Below are positions 1-5,531 of a stretch of 5,531 nucleotides of DNA, one piece after another. The stretch spans positions 1-5,531 of the forward strand of contig JACEST010000137.1 of assembly GCA_013911715.1 (NCBI GenBank), read 5' to 3'. A program made the translations under genes and the position numbers. The stretch comes from Sphingopyxis sp. (GTDB taxonomy: Bacteria > Pseudomonadota > Alphaproteobacteria > Sphingomonadales > Sphingomonadaceae). Every line of letters starts with the position of its first letter. The first letter of the stretch is position 1. The notes under the pieces are model-generated. The model saw only the letters and a program-made list of their open reading frames with translations. It searched no databases and was not told the DNA's origin.

Positions 1-7
1 CTCCCAA

Positions 8-28
8 CCCTCCCCACAAGGGGGAGGG
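8..28 (-). terminator. GC-rich hairpin just beyond the amidase stop (terminator-like)
   Basis: The arms CCCTCCCC (8-15) and GGGGAGGG (21-28) pair perfectly over 8 bp around a 5-nt loop. The element lies directly after the amidase stop codon in the direction of amidase transcription. Only two U residues follow the stem in the minus-strand RNA, so it is not a canonical intrinsic terminator. It could stabilise the 3' end or act with Rho. CCTCCCC/GGGGAGG hairpins of this kind are, from general knowledge, frequent intergenic repeats in sphingomonad-like genomes, so it may be a dispersed repeat. Copy number cannot be judged from this window. Confidence 0.5.
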
Positions 29-40
29 CCATTATGGCCC
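26..40. repeat. Palindrome spanning the amidase stop codon
   Basis: GGGCCAT (26-32) and ATGGCCC (34-40) form a perfect 7-bp inverted repeat around one central base. The amidase TAA stop (complement of 32-34) lies in its centre. The palindrome shares bases 26-28 with the neighbouring 8-28 hairpin, so the two structures cannot both form fully in one transcript. No T-tract follows. Whether it has a function is unknown. Confidence 0.45.
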
Positions 41-1609
41 AACCCCCGCCCGATATCCCGGCACCACCCGCTTGCGGCTCGCCAGTTCATAGCGGTGCCC
101 CACCGCCAGCACCTCGGCGTCGCTCCATTTTTCGCCAATGAAGCTGATGCCGACGGGCAGGCCGTGGATGGCCCCCATCGGCACGGTCAGGTGCGGATAG
201 CCTGCAACAGCCGGCAGCTGGCTGGCGGATGGCCCTGAAAAAGCGTCGCCATTGACCAGATCCATCGTCCACGACGGGCCATTGCTGACGCCGATCAGGA
301 CATCGACATTGTGCGTTTTCAGCAGCTTGTCGATACCCTCCGGCCCCGCCAGCCGCGCCGCCGTGGCCTTGGCCTTCAAATAGGCCTCGCTATTGAGATC
401 GCCCTTGGATTCAGCGAGTTCAAAAGTTTCCTGCCCGAACCATTTCAGTTCGGCCGGATTGGCCTCGTTGAACGCGATCAGATCGGCGAGCGTCTTGGGC
501 AGACCCGCGCCCGGCAGGCTGCCCAGATAGGTCGCCATGTCGGCCTTCAGCTCGGTCAGCAATATCTCGAACTCGGCGTCGCCCAGCTCGCCCAGCCCGC
601 TGCGCGTGTCGGCAATCCGCACAATCACCGCGCCCTCGGCCTCAAGCGTCGCCAGCGCAGCTTCCAGCAACGCGCGAATGTCCGCGCGCCCGCCGATGCG
701 GTCCATCATCACGCCCAGCCGCCGTCCTTTCAGCGCGTCGGCGCGAAGCGCGCGGACATAATCCTGCTGCACCTCGCGCGCCATCGCGGTGGCCTTGTCG
801 GCGGGGTCGGTGCCGGCAATCGCCGTCAGCACCGCGGCGGCATCGGCAACGGTCAGCGTCATCGGCCCTGCCGTGTCCTGCGTCGAACTGATCGGCACGA
901 TATGGGTGCGGCTGACCAGGCCCACGGTGGGCTTGAACCCGACGATCCCATTGGTCCCGGCAGGGCAGATGATCGATCCGTCGGTCTCGGTGCCAATCGC
1001 CAGCGGCGCCAGGCTCGCCGCGACGGCCGCGCCGCTGCCCGACGATGAACCGCACGCGCTGCGGCTGAGGTCATGCGGATTGCGCGTGAGGCCGCCCACT
1101 GCACTCCACCCGCTGGTGGAATCGCCCGACCGGATATTGGCCCATTCGGACAGGTTGGTCTTGCCCAGGATCACGGCTCCGGCATCGCGCAATCGCTTGA
1201 CCAGAAAGGCATCGCGCCCGGTGACATTGTCCTTCAGCGCGAGCGATCCAGCGGTTGTCGGTAGCGGCCCCGCCACCTCGATATTGTCCTTGATCAGCAC
1301 CGGAATTCCGTGCAGCGGCCCGCGCACTTTGCCTGCCGCGCGCTCGGCATCAAGGCTGCGCGCCTGCTCCAGCGCATCGGGGAATACCGCGATGACCGCG
1401 TTCAGGGTCGGCCCGCTGTCATCGATGGAGCGGATGCGGTCGAGATAGGCCTGCGTAATCGCCGCGCTGGTCAGCCAGCCCTCGCTCATCGCCGCCTGCA
1501 ACGCGGCACCATCCATATTCTCCACCTCCGGTCCCACTGGCGAGCGCGCTTGCGCAGCAAAGGGCGTGAGCATCAGAGCGGCGAGCAAAATCGAAAAGAA
1601 TCTGTTCAT
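32..1609 (-). CDS. Exported amidase, amidase-signature family, peptide-amidase-like
   Basis: This 525-residue enzyme of the amidase-signature (AS) family hydrolyses a C-N amide bond by a Ser-cisSer-Lys mechanism. Residues 1-21 form a Sec-type signal peptide: MNRFF, a hydrophobic core, then an AQA cleavage site before Arg22, so the enzyme should act in the periplasm or outside the cell. The likely catalytic residues are Lys107 (GIPVLIKDN), Ser188 in the CGSSSGSG stretch (185-193) and the nucleophile Ser212 in GTETDGSIICPA (206-217). The Ser-Ser spacing of 24 matches known family members. The TETDGSI variant, followed by GFKPTVGLVSR, resembles the peptide amidase (Pam) branch of Stenotrophomonas, which removes C-terminal amides; the true substrate is unknown. 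The start at 1609 is chosen because it places the signal peptide at the N-terminus. The frame stays open to an ATG at 1768, but that extension runs into the divergent gene and would bury the signal peptide. No clear Shine-Dalgarno precedes the ATG, which is unusual. The gene is divergent from the MFS transporter. Family call is firm; substrate is not. Confidence 0.93.
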   Translation of the reverse strand: MNRFFSILLAALMLTPFAAQARSPVGPEVENMDGAALQAAMSEGWLTSAAITQAYLDRIRSIDDSGPTLNAVIAVFPDALEQARSLDAERAAGKVRGPLHGIPVLIKDNIEVAGPLPTTAGSLALKDNVTGRDAFLVKRLRDAGAVILGKTNLSEWANIRSGDSTSGWSAVGGLTRNPHDLSRSACGSSSGSGAAVAASLAPLAIGTETDGSIICPAGTNGIVGFKPTVGLVSRTHIVPISSTQDTAGPMTLTVADAAAVLTAIAGTDPADKATAMAREVQQDYVRALRADALKGRRLGVMMDRIGGRADIRALLEAALATLEAEGAVIVRIADTRSGLGELGDAEFEILLTELKADMATYLGSLPGAGLPKTLADLIAFNEANPAELKWFGQETFELAESKGDLNSEAYLKAKATAARLAGPEGIDKLLKTHNVDVLIGVSNGPSWTMDLVNGDAFSGPSASQLPAVAGYPHLTVPMGAIHGLPVGISFIGEKWSDAEVLAVGHRYELASRKRVVPGYRAGVGP

Positions 1610-1718
1610 CGCGCCACGCTGGCATCGTCGTGCGATGTAGGAAAGCGAAAATTTTCCTACAACGGCAAATTGACAGCTGAACCACCGCCCTGCACCTTGC
1701 CGGGCGGGAGAGAAGAAT
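1610..1718. promoter_or_regulatory. Divergent promoter region between amidase and MFS transporter
   Basis: These 109 bp separate two genes read in opposite directions and must hold both 5' ends unless promoters lie inside the coding regions. The centre (about 1636-1675) is distinctly AT-richer than its surroundings. It contains a perfect inverted repeat (1636-1661) and a consensus-like TTGACA on the plus strand (1670-1675). No good -10 hexamer follows TTGACA at normal spacing. On the minus strand, TTGTAG and TACATC sit 17 bp apart and overlap the inverted repeat, a weak candidate amidase promoter. A GGGAG Shine-Dalgarno (1706-1710) stands 8 nt before the MFS start. Confidence 0.6.
1636..1661. 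promoter_or_regulatory. Candidate operator: perfect 9-bp inverted repeat
   Basis: TGTAGGAAA (1636-1644) and TTTCCTACA (1653-1661) are exact reverse complements separated by 8 bp. The half-site centres lie 17 bp apart, close to two helical turns, a geometry typical of dimeric repressor or activator sites. It sits near the middle of the 109-bp divergent region, 26 bp from the amidase start and 57 bp from the MFS start, where one bound protein could control both genes. No regulator gene lies in the window and I do not recognise the motif as that of a named factor. It could alternatively form a leader hairpin. Confidence 0.5.
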
Positions 1719-3011
1719 ATGGCAACGCAGGCAGCAAGCGGCGGGCTCGCCCCGGCGCAGGTGCGCACGATGATGTGGGTGCTGCTGCTCGTCTATATCT
1801 TGAACTTCCTCGACCGCCAGATCCTCAACATCCTTGCCGAACCGATCAAGGCCGAACTGAAGCTCAGCGACACCCAGCTTGGCCTGCTCGCCGGCCCCGC
1901 CTTTGCGGTCTTTTATGCTGTGCTCGGCATCCCCATCGCGCGCTATTCGGACCGTGGCAGCACCAACCGGGTGTCGCTGATTTCGGTGTCGCTGGCCATC
2001 TGGTCGGGGATGACGGTGCTGTGCGGTTTTGCCAATAATTTCGTGCAAATGGCGCTCGCGCGTATCGGCGTCGGGGTGGGCGAGGCAGGCTGCACCCCCG
2101 CTGCGCACAGTCTGATCACCGATGCGGTGGCCCCTGCCAAGCGCGCCTCGGCGATTGCCTTTTACGGCATGGGAGTGCCGATTGGCACGCTGCTGGGGCT
2201 GGTCATCGGCGGCGTCGTCAACGACATCTGGGGCTGGCGGGTGGCGCTGATGCTGGTCGGAGCGCCGGGTCTGATGCTGGCGCTGCTGCTCCCGTTGCTG
2301 CTGCGCGAGCCCCGTCGCTTCGGGCTGGTGCGCGGTGAAGCAGCCCCCATTGGTCTGCCGCCAGTGCCGGTGCGCGAAGCCGTGACTGAAATCTTCAAAT
2401 CGCGCGCCTATGTGCTGCTGCTGGTGGCAGCCTCGTTCGCGGCATTCCTCTCCTACGGCAAGGGCCTCTGGACCCTGTCGCTGTTCATCCGCAGCCACGG
2501 CATGTCCACAACCGAAGTCGGGCTGATCGGCGCGGCGTCACTGGGTCTCGCGGGCGTGTTCGGCACCTGGCTCGGCGGCTGGGCGGCGGACCGCTTTGGT
2601 CAGATCAACCGGCGGCACATATTGACGCTGCCCGCCATCGGTATGGCGGTCGCCGCACCGATCCAGTTCCTTGGCTATGGCGCGCCGATCTGGTGGGTGG
2701 CGGGGTTGCTCATTCTGGTTCCGACCATCCTCAACGCGGCCTATTACGGCCCCGCCTACGCCTGTGTGCAGGGGTTGGTGCGCAAGGAACTGCGCGCGGT
2801 CGCTGCATCGATCATGCTGTTCGGTCAAAATCTTATTGGCCTCGGCCTCGGCCCGTTCATCTTTGGCGCGCTGTCTGACCTGTTCACCCCGATGGCGGGC
2901 AGTGAAAGCGTGCGGTGGGTGCTGTTTGGCGCGGCCTGGCTGGGATTCATCCCTGCCTATTTCTTCTGGCGCGCCAGTCTGCGGCTATCGGCGGAACTCA
3001 AATCCGATTAG
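1719..3011 (+). CDS. MFS transporter, spinster-like family, 12 predicted TM segments
   Basis: This 430-residue inner-membrane permease belongs to the major facilitator superfamily. About twelve hydrophobic segments are visible, at roughly 17-34, 56-76, 85-105, 109-127, 144-166, 174-196, 229-249, 266-288, 301-318, 323-344, 358-383 and 399-417. A cytoplasmic loop near 197-225 separates the two six-helix halves. TM1 carries NFLDRQ (29-34), typical of bacterial spinster-like members. The TM2-TM3 loop has a motif-A remnant, ARYSDRGSTNR (74-84), and the second half repeats it as GGWAADRFGQINRR (286-299). TM4 holds Arg115 and Glu122 (ARIGVGVGEAG). Length is normal for the family. The ATG at 1719 is supported by GGGAG eight bases upstream. 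Substrate and direction of transport cannot be read from the sequence; family members move lipids, organic acids or drugs. Sharing a promoter region with an exported amidase suggests, but does not prove, a link to amide or peptide products. The stop overlaps the end of the convergent methyltransferase gene. Confidence 0.93.
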   Translation: MATQAASGGLAPAQVRTMMWVLLLVYILNFLDRQILNILAEPIKAELKLSDTQLGLLAGPAFAVFYAVLGIPIARYSDRGSTNRVSLISVSLAIWSGMTVLCGFANNFVQMALARIGVGVGEAGCTPAAHSLITDAVAPAKRASAIAFYGMGVPIGTLLGLVIGGVVNDIWGWRVALMLVGAPGLMLALLLPLLLREPRRFGLVRGEAAPIGLPPVPVREAVTEIFKSRAYVLLLVAASFAAFLSYGKGLWTLSLFIRSHGMSTTEVGLIGAASLGLAGVFGTWLGGWAADRFGQINRRHILTLPAIGMAVAAPIQFLGYGAPIWWVAGLLILVPTILNAAYYGPAYACVQGLVRKELRAVAASIMLFGQNLIGLGLGPFIFGALSDLFTPMAGSESVRWVLFGAAWLGFIPAYFFWRASLRLSAELKSD

Positions 3012-3742
3012 GCCACCACTCGCCCGATCAACGTCCCCTTGGTCCCGCGCCCGTCATAGCTGAATTCAATGTTGGGCCAGTGCCGCTTCCACCGCCGCGC
3101 CACCACCCGCTCGCCGGGCCGCGCGGCATCGTCCAGCAGCACAATTGCGCCCGGGTTCAGCCGCGCGAACAGGCTTTCGGCGCTGCCGCGCACGAACGGA
3201 TGGATCGCCCAGGGCGGCCCGTCGATGACGAGCAGGTCGATGGCGGGCGGCACATCGCGCAAATTATACCAATGCCCGCCCCAGCCCGGCGCAGGCCGCC
3301 CCAGCGGCGCAAAACGCACCTCGGCATGAATGCCATGGCTGGCAATCCAGTCGCCCGTCGCGGCAACAAATTGGCCATGCTGGTCATAGCTGGTCAGCCG
3401 CCCGCCGCCGTTCAGGTCCAATGCGCGCGCAATCACCAGGCTCGACGCGCCGCAGCCGAGTTCGACGACTGTCGCGGGCTGCCGCTCTTCGATGAAATCG
3501 ACAATATGGTGCAAAAAGCGCGTGTCGGCCTTCCAGCTGCCCAAATTGGGCAGCGCGTCGGCGGGCAGCGCGATCCGTTCGAGCAACACGCGCTTGTCGG
3601 TCACCCGCCCCCCCGACAGGCTGCGCAGCAGCCACGGCCATTGGATCGCACCGAACAGGCCCACCATCGCCCGGTCGCGCAGCGACATGCGGACCGACAG
3701 ATCATTGGCGATCCACTTGCTGGTGCGCTCGCGCGTGGTCAT
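3008..3742 (-). CDS. Class I SAM-dependent methyltransferase, substrate unknown
   Basis: This soluble 244-residue protein has a Rossmann-type methyltransferase core. Motif I, the SAM-binding glycine loop, is VVELGCGAS (92-100). An acidic residue ends the next strand (SYD, Asp120), followed by the strand-4 region IDLLVIDGPP (168-177) and the strand-5 region AIVLLDDAARPGE (199-211). The strong IDGPP and LLDD signatures recall Methyltransf_24-type and related small-molecule or glycan methyltransferases, but the acceptor cannot be named. The N-terminal 85 residues, with a Trp-rich stretch (QWPWLLRSL, 34-42), precede the core and may shape substrate or membrane contact; no signal peptide or true TM helix is evident. 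The ATG at 3742 is preceded by GAGG eight bases upstream, and nearby ATGs are out of frame. The gene begins 10 bp after purA, so it is probably co-transcribed and translationally coupled. Its TAA overlaps the TAG of the convergent MFS gene. Fold call is good; role is unknown. Confidence 0.88.
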   Translation of the reverse strand: MTTRERTSKWIANDLSVRMSLRDRAMVGLFGAIQWPWLLRSLSGGRVTDKRVLLERIALPADALPNLGSWKADTRFLHHIVDFIEERQPATVVELGCGASSLVIARALDLNGGGRLTSYDQHGQFVAATGDWIASHGIHAEVRFAPLGRPAPGWGGHWYNLRDVPPAIDLLVIDGPPWAIHPFVRGSAESLFARLNPGAIVLLDDAARPGERVVARRWKRHWPNIEFSYDGRGTKGTLIGRVVA

Positions 3743-3750
3743 GCCATCAT

Positions 3751-3754
3751 CCTC
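3751..3754 (-). promoter_or_regulatory. Shine-Dalgarno of the methyltransferase overlapping the purA stop
   Basis: On the minus strand the purA ending GAA-TGA runs straight into GGATGATGGC and then the methyltransferase ATG. The GAGG element (complement of 3751-3754) uses the last two bases of the purA TGA and stands 8 nt before the start. Ribosomes finishing purA would therefore stop on the next gene's binding site, a usual arrangement for translational coupling. It also fixes the methyltransferase start at 3742. Confidence 0.65.
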
Positions 3755-5039
3755 ATTCGAACGGGTCGCGGATCAATATCGTGTCTTCACGTTCGGGGCT
3801 TGTGGAAATCAAAGCAATCGGCGTTTCGATCAATTCCTGCACCCGCTGGATATATTTGATCGCCTGCGCGGGCAGGTCGGCATAGCTGCGCGCGCCTGCG
3901 GTCGTTTCCTGCCAGCCTGCCATTTCCTCGTAAATCGGCTCAACGGCGGCTTGGTCGGCGGCGTGGGCAGGGAAGTAATCGAGCACCTTGCCGCGCAGCC
4001 GGTATCCGGTGCAGATGCGGATCGTCTCGAACCCGTCGAGCACGTCGAGCTTGGTCAGCGCAATGCCGGTCACGCCCGCGACCGCGCACGCCTGGCGCAC
4101 CAGCACGGCGTCGAACCAGCCGCAGCGGCGCTTGCGCCCCGTCACCGTCCCAAATTCATGCCCGCGCTGGCCCAGCCGCTCGCCGGTGTCGTCTGCAAGC
4201 TCGGTTGGGAAGGGCCCGCTGCCGACGCGCGTCGTATAGGCTTTGGCGATGCCCAGCACGAATCCGACCGCGCCGGGGCCAAGGCCCGATCCGCTCGCCG
4301 CCGTCCCGCTGACCGTGTTGGAACTGGTTACAAATGGGTAAGTGCCATGGTCGATGTCGAGCAGCACCCCCTGCGCGCCCTCAAACAAAATCCGCGCGCC
4401 CGCCTTGCGCACCTTTTTCAGCCGCTTCCACACCGGCTGCGCGAATTGCAGCACGAAATCGGCAATCTCGGTGAGCTCGGCGACCAGCGCCGCCCGGTTG
4501 ATCGGCGGCTGGCCAAACCCGGCGCGCAGTGCATCGTGATGCGCGGTCAGCCGGTCCAGCTGCGGATCAAGCTGGTCAAGGTGCGCCAGATCGCACACGC
4601 GCAGTGCGCGTCGCCCGACCTTATCCTCATAGGCAGGGCCAATGCCGCGCCCGGTCGTGCCGATCTTGCCTGCGCCCGCCGCCGTTTCGCGCAATCCATC
4701 CAAATCGCGGTGAATGGGCAGGATCAGCGCGCAATTGTCGGCGATGGCGAAATTGTCGGGGTTTATCTCGACGCCCTGGCCGCGCAGCTTGGCGACTTCA
4801 TCGCGCAAATGCCATGGGTCCAGCACCACCCCATTGCCGATGATCGACAGCGTGCCGGTGACGATACCCGAAGGCAGCAGCGACAATTTATACACTTGCT
4901 CACCAACCACCAGCGTATGCCCGGCATTGTGCCCGCCCTGGAAACGGACGACGGCGTCGGCGCGGCTGGCCAGCCAGTCGACAATCTTGCCCTTGCCCTC
5001 GTCACCCCATTGCGCGCCGATTACCGCTACATTCGCCAT
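3753..5039 (-). CDS. purA: Adenylosuccinate synthetase (PurA)
   Basis: PurA (EC 6.3.4.4) joins IMP and aspartate using GTP to give adenylosuccinate, the committed step from IMP to AMP in the cytoplasm. The 428 residues match the usual length of about 430. The GTP-binding loop GAQWGDEGKGK (8-18) includes the catalytic Asp13. GGHNAGHT (35-42) includes the catalytic His41. The IMP-binding region GTTGRGIGPAYEDK (127-140) and Arg144 follow. Next come GAQGVLLDIDHGTYPFVTSS (221-240) and the signature EFGTVTGRKRRCGWFD (295-310). The guanine-recognition motif LTKLDVLDG lies at 328-336, and STSPERED (412-419) is near the C-terminus. All expected motifs are intact, so the gene should be functional. The start at 5039 gives the conserved MANVAVIGAQWGDEG beginning and has GGAAAA just upstream. 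An in-frame ATG at 5084 would add 15 residues unlike the family and is not used. A methyltransferase gene follows 10 bp downstream, and a hydrolase gene diverges upstream across 108 bp. Confidence 0.98.
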   Translation of the reverse strand: MANVAVIGAQWGDEGKGKIVDWLASRADAVVRFQGGHNAGHTLVVGEQVYKLSLLPSGIVTGTLSIIGNGVVLDPWHLRDEVAKLRGQGVEINPDNFAIADNCALILPIHRDLDGLRETAAGAGKIGTTGRGIGPAYEDKVGRRALRVCDLAHLDQLDPQLDRLTAHHDALRAGFGQPPINRAALVAELTEIADFVLQFAQPVWKRLKKVRKAGARILFEGAQGVLLDIDHGTYPFVTSSNTVSGTAASGSGLGPGAVGFVLGIAKAYTTRVGSGPFPTELADDTGERLGQRGHEFGTVTGRKRRCGWFDAVLVRQACAVAGVTGIALTKLDVLDGFETIRICTGYRLRGKVLDYFPAHAADQAAVEPIYEEMAGWQETTAGARSYADLPAQAIKYIQRVQELIETPIALISTSPEREDTILIRDPFE

Positions 5040-5063
5040 AGTTTTTCCAAAATGCCCGAAATC

Positions 5064-5079
5064 CGCAAAGGGTTTTGCG
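5064..5079. repeat. Short inverted repeat in the purA leader
   Basis: CGCAAA (5064-5069) and TTTGCG (5074-5079) are exact reverse complements with a 4-nt spacer, 25 bp upstream of the purA start. It could form a small hairpin in the purA leader or bind a protein. A 6-bp match of this kind can arise by chance, so support is limited. Confidence 0.3.
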
Positions 5080-5098
5080 ATCACCGTGCGTTATTGAC

Positions 5099-5117
5099 GT
5101 GGACGCGCGGCGTCCAC
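5099..5117. repeat. Tight GC-rich hairpin upstream of the hydrolase gene
   Basis: GTGGACGC (5099-5106) and GCGTCCAC (5110-5117) pair perfectly over 8 bp around a 3-nt GCG loop. No T-run follows on either strand, so it is unlikely to be an intrinsic terminator. It overlaps the last base of a possible -35 hexamer (TTGACG, 5094-5099) and ends 30 bp before the hydrolase ATG. It may be an operator or a 5'-UTR structure affecting either divergent gene. Confidence 0.45.
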
Positions 5118-5147
5118 CCCGAAATGACCGCAATAGAGGAGTGGGAT

Positions 5148-5531
5148 ATGCGGATGATTGTGATGGCGGCTGCGATGTTGCTGGTCGGATATGGCGATGT
5201 CGCCGCGCAAGCACGCAGCGCGCTGTCCGCCGAATGCCGCCGCGAGATTGTCGAGCTGTGTGGGCGGACGCGCGACCGCGACGTCATCCGCAGTTGCTTG
5301 CGCGAAAAGGCGGCGCAATTGTCCGCCGGCTGTCGTGCCGCCTTGATCGAGCGGATACGCGAGCGTGGCGGTGAAGGCGCACAGCCATCGGCATCGGCTG
5401 GCGCGCGTGAGCTAAGCTATGGCACCGATCCGCTGCAACGGCTGGACTATTGGTCGGCGCCTGCGACCGCGACAAAGGCACCGCTCGTCGTTTTCATCCA
5501 CGGTGGCGGCTGGGCCATTGGCGACAAGAGC
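5148..5531 (+). CDS. Exported Cys-rich-repeat / alpha-beta hydrolase protein (partial, 3' end beyond window)
   Basis: The first 128 codons are present, and the frame is still open at the window edge. Residues 1-22 form a signal peptide: MRM, a hydrophobic core, then cleavage after AAQA. The mature protein begins with four cysteines, Cys30, Cys38, Cys50 and Cys62, spaced C-x7-C-x11-C-x11-C, with CLREKAAQLSAGC at 50-62. This pattern resembles the Cys-rich GLG1-type repeat found in small exported alphaproteobacterial proteins, and the cysteines probably form two disulfides in the periplasm. A Gly/Ser/Ala-rich linker (about 73-86) follows. Residues 111-128 (APLVVFIHGGGWAIGDKS) match the first core strand and oxyanion-hole motif HGGGW of esterase/lipase-type alpha/beta hydrolases (BD-FAE or hormone-sensitive-lipase-like). 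The catalytic Ser, Asp and His should lie downstream, so activity cannot be confirmed. The start is set by AGGAG six bases upstream. Internal ATGs at codons 3 and 6 are less well placed. The gene is divergent from purA. Substrate unknown. Confidence 0.85.
   Translation, partial: MRMIVMAAAMLLVGYGDVAAQARSALSAECRREIVELCGRTRDRDVIRSCLREKAAQLSAGCRAALIERIRERGGEGAQPSASAGARELSYGTDPLQRLDYWSAPATATKAPLVVFIHGGGWAIGDKS

Larger units (their letters stand above)
5040..5147. promoter_or_regulatory. Divergent intergenic region between purA and the hydrolase gene
   Basis: These 108 bp carry the 5' ends of purA (leftward) and the exported hydrolase gene (rightward). Two inverted repeats are visible, at 5064-5079 and 5099-5117. 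A TTGACG on the plus strand (5094-5099) could be a -35 element for the hydrolase, but no convincing -10 lies 16-18 bp downstream. I could not assign a promoter for purA with confidence. A strong AGGAG Shine-Dalgarno (5137-5141) is placed 6 nt before the hydrolase ATG. Confidence 0.5.

Noticed and set aside
206..217. Departure of the amidase nucleophile motif (TETDGSI) from the common D-x-G-G-S-I-R form, as a possible inactivating change (these are residue positions in the amidase)
   Set aside because: The same variant is typical of the active peptide amidase branch, and all three catalytic residues are present.
311..1048. A 245-codon open frame on the plus strand opposite the amidase gene
   Set aside because: Its product is Arg/Gln/His-rich without domain features, and it lies antisense to a well-conserved enzyme. 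It is a by-product of GC-rich codon use.
1670..1698. A sigma-70 promoter for the transporter starting with TTGACA
   Set aside because: The -35 match is perfect, but the hexamer 17 bp downstream (CACCTT) is a poor -10. Transcription would also begin almost at the Shine-Dalgarno, so I did not list it as a defined promoter.
1610..1768. Extension of the amidase to an upstream ATG at 1768
   Set aside because: It would add 53 residues without family resemblance, place the signal peptide internally and overlap the start of the divergent transporter.
1419..2498. A 359-codon minus-strand open frame spanning the amidase start and half of the transporter
   Set aside because: The translation is low-complexity (Gln/His/Arg-rich), crosses the divergent promoter region and opposes a clear MFS gene.
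2915..3859. A 314-codon plus-strand open frame over the methyltransferase
   Set aside because: It is antisense to a protein with intact SAM-binding motifs, and its own product shows no recognisable domain.
5064..5079. A PurR-like box (CGCAAA...TTTGCG) upstream of purA
   Set aside because: The enterobacterial PurR operator has a 2-bp spacer, whereas this has 4. A LacI-type PurR acting on purine genes is not expected in alphaproteobacteria, so the resemblance is probably chance.
5040..5084. Extension of PurA to an upstream ATG at 5084
   Set aside because: The family begins at the conserved MANVAVIGAQWGDEG segment, and the extra 15 residues are not family-like.

Overview
This is a GC-rich window packed with genes. 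The proteins look alphaproteobacterial, most like the order Sphingomonadales. The evidence is a spinster-type MFS permease with an NFLDRQ motif, a PurA ending in an STSPERED-type C-terminus, an exported peptide-amidase-like enzyme, and a GGGGAGGG/CCCTCCCC intergenic hairpin. The taxonomic call comes from protein character only and is an inference.

Layout from left to right. Positions 8-40 hold two overlapping inverted repeats at the 3' end of the first gene. A signal-peptide-bearing amidase of the amidase-signature family follows on the minus strand (32-1609). A 109-bp divergent intergenic region (1610-1718) contains a perfect 9-bp inverted repeat. An MFS transporter lies on the plus strand (1719-3011). 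It converges on, and overlaps by 4 bp, a minus-strand SAM-dependent methyltransferase (3008-3742). That methyltransferase lies 10 bp downstream of purA (3753-5039, minus strand), and its Shine-Dalgarno sequence overlaps the purA stop codon, so the two probably form an operon. A second divergent intergenic region (5040-5147) carries a tight GC-rich hairpin. The window ends inside a plus-strand gene (5148 onward) for an exported protein with an N-terminal four-cysteine module and the start of an alpha/beta-hydrolase domain (HGGGW).

How the genes may work together. The amidase and the MFS permease share one short promoter region with a candidate operator, so co-regulation is plausible: an envelope amidase releasing a product that the permease handles. 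This is inference from context. PurA is a housekeeping enzyme of AMP synthesis, and the function of its methyltransferase partner is unknown. No intergenic gap exceeds about 110 bp. I see no RNA genes, CRISPR arrays, insertion sequences or phage genes, and no convincing new multi-gene system. The least ordinary element is the Cys-rich-module/hydrolase fusion at the right edge.
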